Of a stretch of DNA of 29,480 nucleotides, positions 17,301-24,178 are shown in pieces. A program made the translations under genes and the position numbers. The notes under the pieces were generated by a model that had not been told where the DNA came from, made no database searches, and worked only from the letters and a program-made list of their open reading frames with translations. How positions within the stretch are numbered: the stretch's first letter is position 1; every line of letters starts with the position of its first letter. This DNA comes from a virus. The DNA lies in IMG/VR virus record IMGVR_UViG_3300017772_000075, positions 1 to 29,480 of that record, one strand, 5' to 3'.

Positions 17301-18817
17301 TAGAAATGGCAAGAATGTTTAATGGTGATAGATTTGGTAAAATGAAATTATACGAAGCATTTGATGATGTTATTTTAAGACATAGTGACGAAATAGAAAT
17401 AAATGCTAAAGATTTTGAAGATAGACTATTTTATCAAAAAGATGATATAGAAGAAATGACTGATGCAATATTAAATAGATCACCAAGAGGTATGGAAATT
17501 GGAAGTGCATCAAATAGAATAGTAAAAGCAGCACAACAATTTGCACAATTTACAATGATGGGAACAGCAACAATAGCTGGATTTGCTGATTTTGGAAAAA
17601 TAATTTTATCAAGAGGAATAAAAGAAGTATTTGGTAGATACCTTATAAGCTGGTTTAGAGATGTAGAATCTGTAAATTTAAAAGATGCATCAAATAAACA
17701 TATGGTAAGGTTTTTAGGTGATGGTATGGAAACAGTATCTGGTGCTGGTGCATCAAGAGTAGTAGAACAAGGATCTGGAATTGGAGAAATAAATAATAGA
17801 GTATTAGGAAGAACTGGAGATAAACTATTTGAATTTTTTGATAAGGTATCTGGTAGTTTTTATAATGTTAATTTATTAAATCATTGGACAGCTACTATGA
17901 AAAGAATGGTAATACCTATGAGTGTAGATAGAATTATTAGAACTGGTGCTATGGTGGCAAATGATTATAAAGGAGATAAAGCACTTAAACAATATCTACA
18001 AGATGATTTAGATATATTAAGGTCGTTTGGTTTAGAAAAAAAAGATTTATCTAAAATATATAACTTATGGAAAAAAAATGGAGCTCCTAAAAGTAGAGAT
18101 ATATATTATTCTAATGCTGATAAATGGATGGATGAAGACCCTGAGTTATTTAGAAAATATATTGCATCAGTGAGAGCAGATGTTTTAAGTACAGTTATCA
18201 CACCCACTGAAGCAGATAAACCATTATTATCATATGGTTTATTTAAAGGAGAAAGATTTAGTAAATCTATGAAAAATAGACAACATAATATTTTTAAGTT
18301 ACCTATACAATTTATGTCTTGGGGATTGGCGGCAAGTAATAAAATAGTTTTATCTACTTTACAAGGTAGACATCAAGGAGTAGCATCTGGAATAATGTCT
18401 ATGTTTGCATTAGGTATGCTATCAGACTTTGCAAGAAATCCTGAATGGTGGAAATATAAATCAACCACTGAAAAAATTATGAAAGCAACTGAGTATTCTG
18501 GAATTACTGCTTATTTATTAGATATAAATAGTTTTGCTGAAATAGCTTCTAATAATTATGTAGGTATAAGACCAATGTTAGGACAAAAAAATCCTTTTAC
18601 AGGAACTTTACCAGATCAAATATCTGAAGTAGGTGGTCCAGCTGGAAGTATAATAGCTGATATATATAAATTATTTGCTGATGATTCATTAGAATTAAAA
18701 GATCAGGCAAACATGGTAAAAAGAATGATACCATATAATAATATTTTTTATTTAAAGTGGATGTTTAATGGATTAAAGGATGCAATAGTAGATGATAATA
18801 ATACTATTCAATATTAA
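14300..18817 (+). CDS. Internal virion protein D (gp16-like), 1505 aa
   Basis: This is the largest protein of the window, comparable to T7 gp16 (1318 residues), which crosses the inner membrane during DNA ejection. The N-terminal 190 residues contain a long Gly/Ala-rich, weakly hydrophobic region (about 98-182, HGGFGSALFSG ... GGLLGGAIGK) that may be membrane-active. Long helical middle follows. Near the C-terminus, conserved-looking blocks lie at FTMMGTATIAGFADFGKII and LPIQFMSWGLAASNKIVLS. I do not see the lytic transglycosylase domain that T7 gp16 carries at its N-terminus. Coupled to the upstream gene by ATGA. Confidence 0.85.
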   Translation: MKLSPRKNLTFNAIPENPPSFWENVANEYRYSYLPSVHAIKQLAIGKPDPNFTVTNDMLVDEPSELIDELINSKSQQEYDYHKNLYKRMSNLKNTMGVHGGFGSALFSGILRPENLIPLPGALGVGFAKGALRVGAGSAGITAGTEIIRAPSDPTYQPTESVFAIGGSAFFGGLLGGAIGKVTANRIGKNISNATAYDNGQDAVTKKVKVKGKAPNDKMAKEVTTPVMNIEPNTILKEEGVIPVEEDPRLNAQLDTGYQKTGVGYEFFTRGSTLGNLLHRTNSQLMEDWVISVVGDAGANTKKVARGGVPFTRGTVNLNRGPWYGASYGYIEDMRDIWLKSKGIQSPRIVGTQNLSFTAENIRTKINKAESFEEYTERVTKANIKASYFGNDDVIANEPKYVLDGVRLTRSLNERTLQEGQDAGLMNTSKNLNTKMDALAKFSGDRVSKLEQLKSQIPKTTKPQTLKLLIRNEEEALENSLREMHILERFSFSLIRTEKKLYGALDEVLEKIDTDDRLTETYTDIMNKMSKKAGDREKFYKQLSEKIQLSQIQRQERDLKIFVELRKQFEESGLSDDAMKYMEILDDRINNHKYTPKQQKILDEYAILKKDKQAGFSKKQKDFYKKMETQLKEPLEFNVRASINSLKDSIKSINKDFTRPAGENHYTMRKYMTDTIIDKRDAFHNEVIIPYIMENPSGKLAKLIDLQQNGQELIEPATEELAENSLLTRLDLPKEYFKLIKSKKTLDRQVDDIIKFNNKNIYILEDGRYYFYREKDFGSFADRFGKENLDIDTAPLVAKSGLYKKRIKGTTYDAFKYNSNELGDNISRQQLNMLARQARYIDKKYKGKIPNEIYEELIVFSNKRKASNVMQFFDRTTKKKNFQTKLDDGTGLPLPFSIGKKTKTLLGFEDGSLAKTTVTDEMIKKQADIQATKIINKIIGEGDAQDYDGIAGRGLQKFVMHRNFNIPNYFLLKEHNGIADFIDTNGADLMRTYLNKFGPALEMARMFNGDRFGKMKLYEAFDDVILRHSDEIEINAKDFEDRLFYQKDDIEEMTDAILNRSPRGMEIGSASNRIVKAAQQFAQFTMMGTATIAGFADFGKIILSRGIKEVFGRYLISWFRDVESVNLKDASNKHMVRFLGDGMETVSGAGASRVVEQGSGIGEINNRVLGRTGDKLFEFFDKVSGSFYNVNLLNHWTATMKRMVIPMSVDRIIRTGAMVANDYKGDKALKQYLQDDLDILRSFGLEKKDLSKIYNLWKKNGAPKSRDIYYSNADKWMDEDPELFRKYIASVRADVLSTVITPTEADKPLLSYGLFKGERFSKSMKNRQHNIFKLPIQFMSWGLAASNKIVLSTLQGRHQGVASGIMSMFALGMLSDFARNPEWWKYKSTTEKIMKATEYSGITAYLLDINSFAEIASNNYVGIRPMLGQKNPFTGTLPDQISEVGGPAGSIIADIYKLFADDSLELKDQANMVKRMIPYNNIFYLKWMFNGLKDAIVDDNNTIQY

Positions 18818-18839
18818 AAAAATATGTTAAGGATTAATT

Positions 18840-20915
18840 ATGGCTATATTAGTTAACGATACGACTCCCAGAAACCAGTACACTGCATCTGCTGGGCAAA
18901 CAGTATTTGCTTACTCATTTGAAATATTTGAAGTAACAGATATTAAGGTGTTTAAAGGATCAACTCTTTTAACTTTTGCAAGTAGTCCATCAGGTGTTAC
19001 ACAATATTCTGTATCTGGTGCTGGTACAACTGGTGGTGGTAATATTACTCTCGGAGGTGGTGCTACTGTAAATGATATTTATACTATAGTACGTGACATA
19101 CCAGTTAAAAGAACAACAGACTTTCCGTTATCTGGACCATTTGTTATTGACAGTTTAAATACTGATCTTGATAAAATGATTGGAATGATGGGTGAAAGAG
19201 AAGATGAGATATCAAGGTCAATAAGACTAAAAGATGAAGACCCTTCAGCAACATTAACATTACCATTAAAAGCAGATAGAGCAAGTAAAGTACTTACATT
19301 TAGTAGTACAGGTAATGTAGAAACTTCTATTACTGCAACAGATGTAAGCACAGTTGCTGGTATATCAAGTAACATAACTACTGTAAGTGGTATAGCTAGT
19401 AATGTAACTACTGTTGCTGGTATTTCTAGTAACGTAACTACAGTAGCTGGTAAATCATCAGAGGTTACTTCAGTGGCGGCAGTTGCTAGTTTAATAACTT
19501 CTGACTTTGTAAGTGATTTAAATACATTAGCAGTTACAGATGTAATAAATGACATCAATACATTAGCAACTAGTGATATAGTAAGTGACTTAAATACATT
19601 AGCAACATCAGATATTGTTAGTGATTTAAATACTTTGGCAACAAGTGATATTGTTTCTGATATAAACACTCTTGCTACAAGTGATATAGTAAGTGATTTA
19701 AATACACTTGCTACAAGTGATTTTGTATCAGATTTAAATACAATAGCTACTTCAACAAACGTAAATAATATTGCAACAGTTGCTGGCAATAACTCAAACA
19801 TAAACACAGTAGCTGGTAACAATTCTAATATTTCTACTGTAGCTGGAATATCAAGTAATGTTTCTACTGTTGCTGGTATTACAAGTAATATTGCTACAGT
19901 AGCTGGTATATCAGCAAATATAACTACAGTTGCTGGTAACAATGCAAACATAACTACATTAGCTGGCATAAGTACAGATGTAACATCTCTTGCAAGTGCT
20001 CTTGCATCTACTACAAATTATGCTGTAACAGTTGCTAGTGGTACATTGTATGGTGGTGGTTCTGGTAATGTATTTTATTTAGATGGTACAGGTAATCCAG
20101 CTATTACTTTAACAAGAGGTAATACATATGTATTTGATCAAAGTAATTCTAGTAATAGTGGACATCCTATAGCATTTAGAACAAGTACAGATGCAAGTTA
20201 TACTACAGGTGTAACTTCTACTGGTACTCCTGGAAATGCTGGAGCAAAAACTACGTTTGTTGTACCTTCAGATGCACCAGCTTCGTTAAAGTATTATTGT
20301 ACCTCACATGGAAATGGTATGGGTAATGTTATTACTACAAATACATCAAATATAAATGTTGTTGCTAGTAATATAGGAGAAGTAAATAGTTTTGCACAAA
20401 GATATAGGGTAGCTAGTAGTGATCCTACGGCATCATTAGATGAAGGTGATCTAGCTTATAATAGCACAGCTAATGTTCTTAAATATTATAATGGATCAGC
20501 TTGGGTAACTATAGTTGCTGGTTCTTTAACAGATGTAGTACAAGATGGAACTCCTCAATTAGGTGGAAATCTTGATGTTCAGACAAATTCAATAATATCT
20601 ACATCTAATAGAGATATTAATATTACACCAAATGGATCTGGTAATGTAGTTTTAGACGGAATAAGTTATCCTTCTAGTGATGGATCAGCAGACCAAGTTC
20701 TTAAAACTGATGGTTCTGGAACAATTAGTTTTGGTACAGTACAAGCAAGTGAGTTGACAACACAAGGAAATTACTTTAGTAATTATAATAGTGTAAGTAG
20801 TGATGTTACATCAACAACAGCCAGCACAAAGAACGCATTTCTCTTTGGACCGATAACTGTAAGTGGTAGTTCTACTTGGACTGTAAGTGGTAATGGCACA
20901 TTAGAAATATTTTAA
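18840..20915 (+). CDS. Modular tail fibre with cupredoxin-like domain
   Basis: TTAAGGAT precedes ATG 18840. Residues 1-150 are the T7-type fibre N-terminal attachment domain (TPRNQYTASAGQTVFAYSFE, VRDIPVKRTTDFPLSGPF, NTDLDKMIGMMGE). Residues 171-380 are short tandem repeats, described separately. Residues about 393-500 form a beta domain with a complete type 1 copper ligand set: H442, C487, H490, M494. Residues about 573-635 are a module also found in the next gene (QLGGNLDV, ITPNGSGNVVLDG, VLKTDGSGTISFG). The C-terminal 50 residues are Ser/Thr-rich, likely trimerisation or tip. A fibre role is clear; the ligand it binds is not known. Confidence 0.92.
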   Translation: MAILVNDTTPRNQYTASAGQTVFAYSFEIFEVTDIKVFKGSTLLTFASSPSGVTQYSVSGAGTTGGGNITLGGGATVNDIYTIVRDIPVKRTTDFPLSGPFVIDSLNTDLDKMIGMMGEREDEISRSIRLKDEDPSATLTLPLKADRASKVLTFSSTGNVETSITATDVSTVAGISSNITTVSGIASNVTTVAGISSNVTTVAGKSSEVTSVAAVASLITSDFVSDLNTLAVTDVINDINTLATSDIVSDLNTLATSDIVSDLNTLATSDIVSDINTLATSDIVSDLNTLATSDFVSDLNTIATSTNVNNIATVAGNNSNINTVAGNNSNISTVAGISSNVSTVAGITSNIATVAGISANITTVAGNNANITTLAGISTDVTSLASALASTTNYAVTVASGTLYGGGSGNVFYLDGTGNPAITLTRGNTYVFDQSNSSNSGHPIAFRTSTDASYTTGVTSTGTPGNAGAKTTFVVPSDAPASLKYYCTSHGNGMGNVITTNTSNINVVASNIGEVNSFAQRYRVASSDPTASLDEGDLAYNSTANVLKYYNGSAWVTIVAGSLTDVVQDGTPQLGGNLDVQTNSIISTSNRDINITPNGSGNVVLDGISYPSSDGSADQVLKTDGSGTISFGTVQASELTTQGNYFSNYNSVSSDVTSTTASTKNAFLFGPITVSGSSTWTVSGNGTLEIF
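19350..19979 (+). repeat. Tandem 10- and 12-residue coding repeats in fibre shaft
   Basis: Inside the fibre gene three repeat blocks follow each other. Bases 19350-19469 code four copies of a 10-residue unit (TVAGISSNVT-like). Bases 19503-19754 code seven copies of a 12-residue unit (DIVSDLNTLATS-like). Bases 19770-19979 code seven copies of a 10-residue unit (IATVAGNNSN-like). The DNA is less conserved than the protein, with many synonymous changes, so the repeats are selected at protein level and are not very recent. They probably build a fibrous shaft. Because of this repetition a long antisense frame is open here, which I reject as a gene. Confidence 0.92.
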
Positions 20916-20924
20916 GGAGTAAAT

Positions 20925-22052
20925 ATGGCAAGCACAATTAAAGTAGATAAAGTACGAGGAGCGGCTAGTACGGAAGTTAAGCTAGATGGAAACTTAGATG
21001 TAAATGGAAACAGTATTGTATCTGCATCTGATGGCAATATAGCTATAACTCCAAATGGTTCAGGTAAAGTAATAGTAGATGGATTATCATTACCTACTGC
21101 TGATGGTACTAATGGACAATTTTTAAAGACAGATGGATCAGGAAACATATCCTTTGGAAGTGTATCATCTGATGTTAGTGGAGATTCAAGTCCTCAACTA
21201 GGTGGTGATTTAGATGTTAATGGCAACTCGATTGTATCAACATCAAATGCAAGTATAAACATTACACCCAATGGTACAGGAGATGTAAATTTAGGTGCTG
21301 ATACAGTAATGGTTGGTGACAATAATGTTAACGCAATAGTTACTACTCAAGGTACAGGTGATCTTACACTTAGCACAAACTCAGGTACAAATTCAGGAAC
21401 AATAGCAATAGCTGATGGAGTAAATGGTGACATATCAGTTACACCAAATGGTACTGGTAAAGTTATTCTTGATGGATTATCTCATCCAACATCAGATGGT
21501 TCAGCTAATCAAGTTTTACAAACAGATGGTTCTGGTAATTTAAGTTTTGCTACTCCTGGAGGTGGTAAAATATTACAAGTAGTGACTGTTCAAAAAAATG
21601 ATACTTTTTCTACATCAAGTACTTCAGATACAACAGTTACAGGATTAACGTTAGATATTACTCCGTCAGCAACTACAAGTAAAATTGCTATATTTTTAAA
21701 TTTAACAGCTTGTATGGGTCATTATACTGATTCAAATGGTCAAAATAGTAATAACAGAGTAGATATTTTTAGGGGATCAACAAATATTGTTGAAGATCAA
21801 ATTACTGGTCAAGGAAGTAGAACAGGAACTTTATCTCAACATGGATACAGAGGTGCTGGTGGTAGTGTTGAAGGATTAGCTTATAGTTTAATAGATTCAC
21901 CTAGTTCAACATCTCAACAAACTTATACTGTAAAAGTAAAAGCTAGAAGCAGTACTATTTTTGTAAATAAACATTCAGATGATTCAAGCAATAACGCATC
22001 ACACACACCTAGAGGTATATCAACTTTAACTTGTATGGAGATAGGAGCATAA
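20925..22052 (+). CDS. Second fibre / receptor-binding protein, 375 aa
   Basis: AAGGAG stands before ATG 20925. The protein lacks the portal-proximal fibre N-terminus of its neighbour. It is built of repeats of one module: residues about 20-80, 91-125 and 168-210 share GGDLDVNGNSIVS, ITPNGSGKVI and LKTDGSGNISF strings with residues 573-635 of the upstream fibre. The C-terminal half (about 213-375) begins KILQVVTVQKNDTF and has an alternating beta pattern, with His and Cys near the end; this type of C-terminal knob is common in marine phage fibres. It is therefore likely a tip or side fibre attached to the first fibre. Receptor unknown. Confidence 0.85.
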   Translation: MASTIKVDKVRGAASTEVKLDGNLDVNGNSIVSASDGNIAITPNGSGKVIVDGLSLPTADGTNGQFLKTDGSGNISFGSVSSDVSGDSSPQLGGDLDVNGNSIVSTSNASINITPNGTGDVNLGADTVMVGDNNVNAIVTTQGTGDLTLSTNSGTNSGTIAIADGVNGDISVTPNGTGKVILDGLSHPTSDGSANQVLQTDGSGNLSFATPGGGKILQVVTVQKNDTFSTSSTSDTTVTGLTLDITPSATTSKIAIFLNLTACMGHYTDSNGQNSNNRVDIFRGSTNIVEDQITGQGSRTGTLSQHGYRGAGGSVEGLAYSLIDSPSSTSQQTYTVKVKARSSTIFVNKHSDDSSNNASHTPRGISTLTCMEIGA

Positions 22053-22381
22053 TGATAGAAAGAGCAATACATAAAATTAATCCAAAAGCAGAATTTGTTA
22101 TAAATGCTGATAATATTGATAATATAGAATGGGTAAATGGTACTACACCCATATCAAAATCTGATATAGAAGCAAAATATTCAGAAGTAGAATTAGATAT
22201 AGCACTTGATGGTTTAAGAAGAATAAGGAATGAATTATTATCTATGACTGATTGGTATGCTTTATCAGATGTTACTATGTCTGATGATATGAAAACTTAT
22301 AGACAAAAGCTTAGAGATATTACTGCTGGTTTAGATACTGTTGCTAAAGTAAATAAAGTTACAATGCCAACTAAACCATAA
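22052..22381 (+). CDS. Tail assembly chaperone-like protein, 109 aa
   Basis: I place the start at ATG 22052, which overlaps the upstream TAA and has AGGAG at 22044-22048 region; a further in-frame ATG at 22031 would lie inside the fibre gene. The C-terminal half reads LRRIRNELLSMTDWYALSD then MSDDMKTYRQKLRDIT, which matches the Phage_tail_APC (XkdW-like) pattern of R-x-x-R-N-x-L-L-x-x-x-D-W and Y-R-Q-x-L-R-D-I. Proteins of this family lie next to fibre genes and are thought to help fibre assembly. The same placement here supports the call. Confidence 0.82.
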   Translation: MIERAIHKINPKAEFVINADNIDNIEWVNGTTPISKSDIEAKYSEVELDIALDGLRRIRNELLSMTDWYALSDVTMSDDMKTYRQKLRDITAGLDTVAKVNKVTMPTKP

Positions 22382-22389
22382 GAGGTTTA

Positions 22390-22500
22390 ATGATAGCTAT
22401 TAAAAAAATTTATCAAAAGATTAAAGAAAGATTGTTTGGTAAGTTATGCAAATGCAAACCTAAGAAACGAGGTAGACCCCCTAAGAAAAGACCTTTCTAA
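22390..22500 (+). CDS. 36-aa basic protein with AT-hook motif
   Basis: ATG 22390 follows AGAGGTTTA, and the TAA overlaps ATG 22500 of the next gene. About half the residues are Lys or Arg. Residues 18-36 contain a CKC pair and then KKRGRPPKKRPF, which fits the AT-hook core (basic, R-G-R-P, basic) that binds the minor groove of AT-rich DNA. The phage genome is itself AT-rich. The N-terminal half may form a short amphipathic helix. Its job is unknown: DNA condensation or binding host DNA are possibilities. Stop-start overlaps on both sides favour a real gene. Confidence 0.65.
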   Translation: MIAIKKIYQKIKERLFGKLCKCKPKKRGRPPKKRPF

Positions 22501-23132
22501 TGGTAGAACCAGTAACAGCAGTGTTGTCAGGAATAGCATTATTTAAACAGGCAACTTCATTTATAAAAGATAATATCAATACAGTAAACGATATATCTGG
22601 TATAGCTAAACAGATAGATCAAATGTTTACTGGTCAACAACAAATTAATAAACAAAGAAGTAAAGATGCTAATAGTACTGCAAACGAATTAGGTTTATCT
22701 AATGTTACTGAATCCATAATAGATGCAAAGTTAGCACAAGAGCAAATGAGAGAAGTTAAAAATATGATTAACCTTCGTTTCGGACCAAGTACTTGGGATG
22801 AAATATTAAATGAACGTAAACGTAGGATAGATGAAATTAAAGAACAAAAAAAAATAGCAAGGAAAAGAAAGATGCAAAAACAAAAAGAGATGATGGATGT
22901 AGCAAAGCAAGCTAGCATTGGTATTGGTGTTATATTTACTATAGTTGCCATGTGTGTAATTGCTTACGTTGCATTTGCAGAAGAAATAGATACAGCAGAG
23001 TGTATGGTTTTTAAACCAAAATATTATATGATATGTATGAACGAAGGACATGACATGGCTTTAGTTGAGCAACATTTAGACATACTTGAATACAAATCTT
23101 TATATATAACTGTACCTAACAAGGAGAAATAA
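22500..23132 (+). CDS. Coiled-coil protein with one membrane span, 210 aa
   Basis: The start overlaps the AT-hook protein stop (TAATG). Residues 1-60 look helical with EPVTAVLSGIALFKQATSFIKDNI. Residues 100-133 form a highly charged helix (ERKRRIDEIKEQKKIARKRK). Residues about 139-159 are a hydrophobic span (SIGIGVIFTIVAMCVIAYVA), followed by a 50-residue tail with three Cys. This plan is common in a conserved marine phage protein beside the holin gene. A spanin-like or lysis accessory role is possible by position; virion component is another. I do not recognise a precise family. Confidence 0.75.
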   Translation: MVEPVTAVLSGIALFKQATSFIKDNINTVNDISGIAKQIDQMFTGQQQINKQRSKDANSTANELGLSNVTESIIDAKLAQEQMREVKNMINLRFGPSTWDEILNERKRRIDEIKEQKKIARKRKMQKQKEMMDVAKQASIGIGVIFTIVAMCVIAYVAFAEEIDTAECMVFKPKYYMICMNEGHDMALVEQHLDILEYKSLYITVPNKEK

Positions 23133-23133
23133 C

Positions 23134-23523
23134 ATGGCACTTACTGCATTAATTGGACCAGCAACAAAACTCATTGGTAAATTTGTAAGAGATAAAGATA
23201 AACAAGCACAGCTTGCTCATGAGATAAGTACTATGGCAGAGAAACATAGTCAGCAATTAATGCTTCAACAAATAGAAATTAATAAAGCAGAAGCTAAAGG
23301 TAACTGGTTTCAATCGTCGTGGCGACCTCTCGTAGGCTGGGTCTGTAGTATATCTTTAATGGTTAACTATATGATCTCACCAATTTGTGCTGGGTTTGGT
23401 ATAACAATACCACAAGCTGACATGTCAGTCATGATGCCGTTGTTGCTCGGACTGCTAGGACTTGGTGGACTCAGGAGTTTTGACAAGTTGAAGAAAACTG
23501 ATACTAAGATTCCTAAAAACTAG
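23134..23523 (+). CDS. Holin, 3-TM GTA-type
   Basis: AACAAGGAGA precedes ATG 23134. The product (129 residues) has an N-terminal hydrophilic helix, the motif WFQSSWRPLVGWVCS at about residues 58-72, a membrane segment through about 84, and another at 98-112 ending GLLGLGGLRSFDK. This is the pattern of the 3-TM holin family first seen in gene transfer agents (PF11351 type). It would open the inner membrane so that the lysozyme can reach the wall. It is the last gene of the plus-strand block, and the lysozyme is on the other strand just beyond the convergent gap. Confidence 0.88.
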   Translation: MALTALIGPATKLIGKFVRDKDKQAQLAHEISTMAEKHSQQLMLQQIEINKAEAKGNWFQSSWRPLVGWVCSISLMVNYMISPICAGFGITIPQADMSVMMPLLLGLLGLGGLRSFDKLKKTDTKIPKN

Positions 23524-23726
23524 GTACAATCATAAGCAAACATTTTTCACTGGCACTCAGTGAGCCTTATATCGATCCAAGAAATCCCAGTTTTCTGGGG
23601 TTTGTGATTGTACTAGGGATATAATTAAAATCACAACATATAGTAATTTATCCCACAATAATTATAACAATTGTGTTTATTAATAAAATCCCTAGTACAA
23701 ATAATATATATTTATTGTCGTTTACT
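23524..23726. other. Convergent intergenic region with nested inverted repeats
   Basis: No gene fits in this gap between the two strands. It holds a 6-bp hairpin TCACTG/CAGTGA (23547-23563); a 9-bp hairpin AAATCCCAG-TTTT-CTGGGGTTT (23582-23603, one G-T pair); an 8-bp repeat TTGTGATT/AATCACAA (23602-23609 and 23629-23636); and a perfect 13-bp inverted repeat TTGTACTAGGGAT/ATCCCTAGTACAA (23608-23620 and 23688-23700) around an AT-rich core that itself has CACAAT/ATTGTG (23654-23675). The 9-bp hairpin could act as a weak bidirectional terminator. The 13-bp pair is more than a terminator needs; its role is unknown. Confidence 0.7.
23582..23603. terminator. Possible bidirectional terminator hairpin
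   Basis: Nine paired bases with a TTTT loop lie just past the holin and about 120 bases past the lysozyme stop, where transcripts from both strands should end. Each direction has three T or three A as part of the stem base rather than a long T run, so it would be a weak terminator, or one helped by the neighbouring repeats. Confidence 0.4.
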
Positions 23727-24170
23727 TCAAGAGAAATGTTTATCTGCACTATCTTTAAATATATTTACAATACGTTCTGCTCTTTCACCTACTTGACTAT
23801 ACCATTGGCTATCTTTTGCTTCTTCACTTGCAGTTAAATAGTCTGTAGCTTCGAGAGCAGCAATCATTTTTTTAAATTTACTAAGTCTAGTTATACCTAA
23901 ATTGTATGCCATGTTATAAAAAGATAACTTGATAGGTAAAGGTGCGGACTTTATAAACGGATAGTTCATATGCACTTCATCCACTACTGCCATAACTCTT
24001 TGCCTTAATAAATCTTCTGCTTCTTTTTCTGATAGTCCATGATCCTGAACTTCAATACCATAACCTATTGTCCATTTATCTGCTGGGCATAGGTATGCTA
24101 TGTGTCTACCATTATCATTCGTCACACTACCTTCATCTATCATTAATTGATTTACTAATTCATTTATCAT
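23727..24170 (-). CDS. Endolysin, GH24-type lysozyme
   Basis: AGGAG-TATAT precedes the ATG at 24170. The product (147 residues, close to the usual 150-165) has E13 near the N-terminus, then YLCPADKWTIGYGIE at about 26-40. The GH24 pattern needs Glu, then Asp or Cys, then Thr five residues later; here C28 and T34 fit, as in E-C-T lysozymes, and the E13 to C28 gap is a little long. Helices with FYNMAYNLGITRLSKFKKM follow. No signal peptide is seen, so it depends on the holin. It is the last gene of the early, minus-strand operon. Confidence 0.9.
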   Translation of the reverse strand: MINELVNQLMIDEGSVTNDNGRHIAYLCPADKWTIGYGIEVQDHGLSEKEAEDLLRQRVMAVVDEVHMNYPFIKSAPLPIKLSFYNMAYNLGITRLSKFKKMIAALEATDYLTASEEAKDSQWYSQVGERAERIVNIFKDSADKHFS

Positions 24171-24178
24171 ATATACTC

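Noticed and set aside
19079-19969. Long antisense open frame (296 codons) opposite the fibre gene
   Set aside because: It is the mirror of the tandem repeats: the reverse frame lacks stops because the repeat unit lacks them. The product is a repetitive hydrophobic string with no ribosome site, and the sense frame is plainly a fibre.
22634-22951. Antisense open frame opposite the coiled-coil membrane protein
   Set aside because: Low-complexity hydrophobic/Cys translation of the charged helix on the other strand; no ribosome site and on the wrong strand for the late block.
23608-23700. 13-bp inverted repeat as a prophage attachment site
   Set aside because: No integrase, excisionase or tRNA fragment is seen in the window, and attachment cores are not normally large inverted repeats of this kind.
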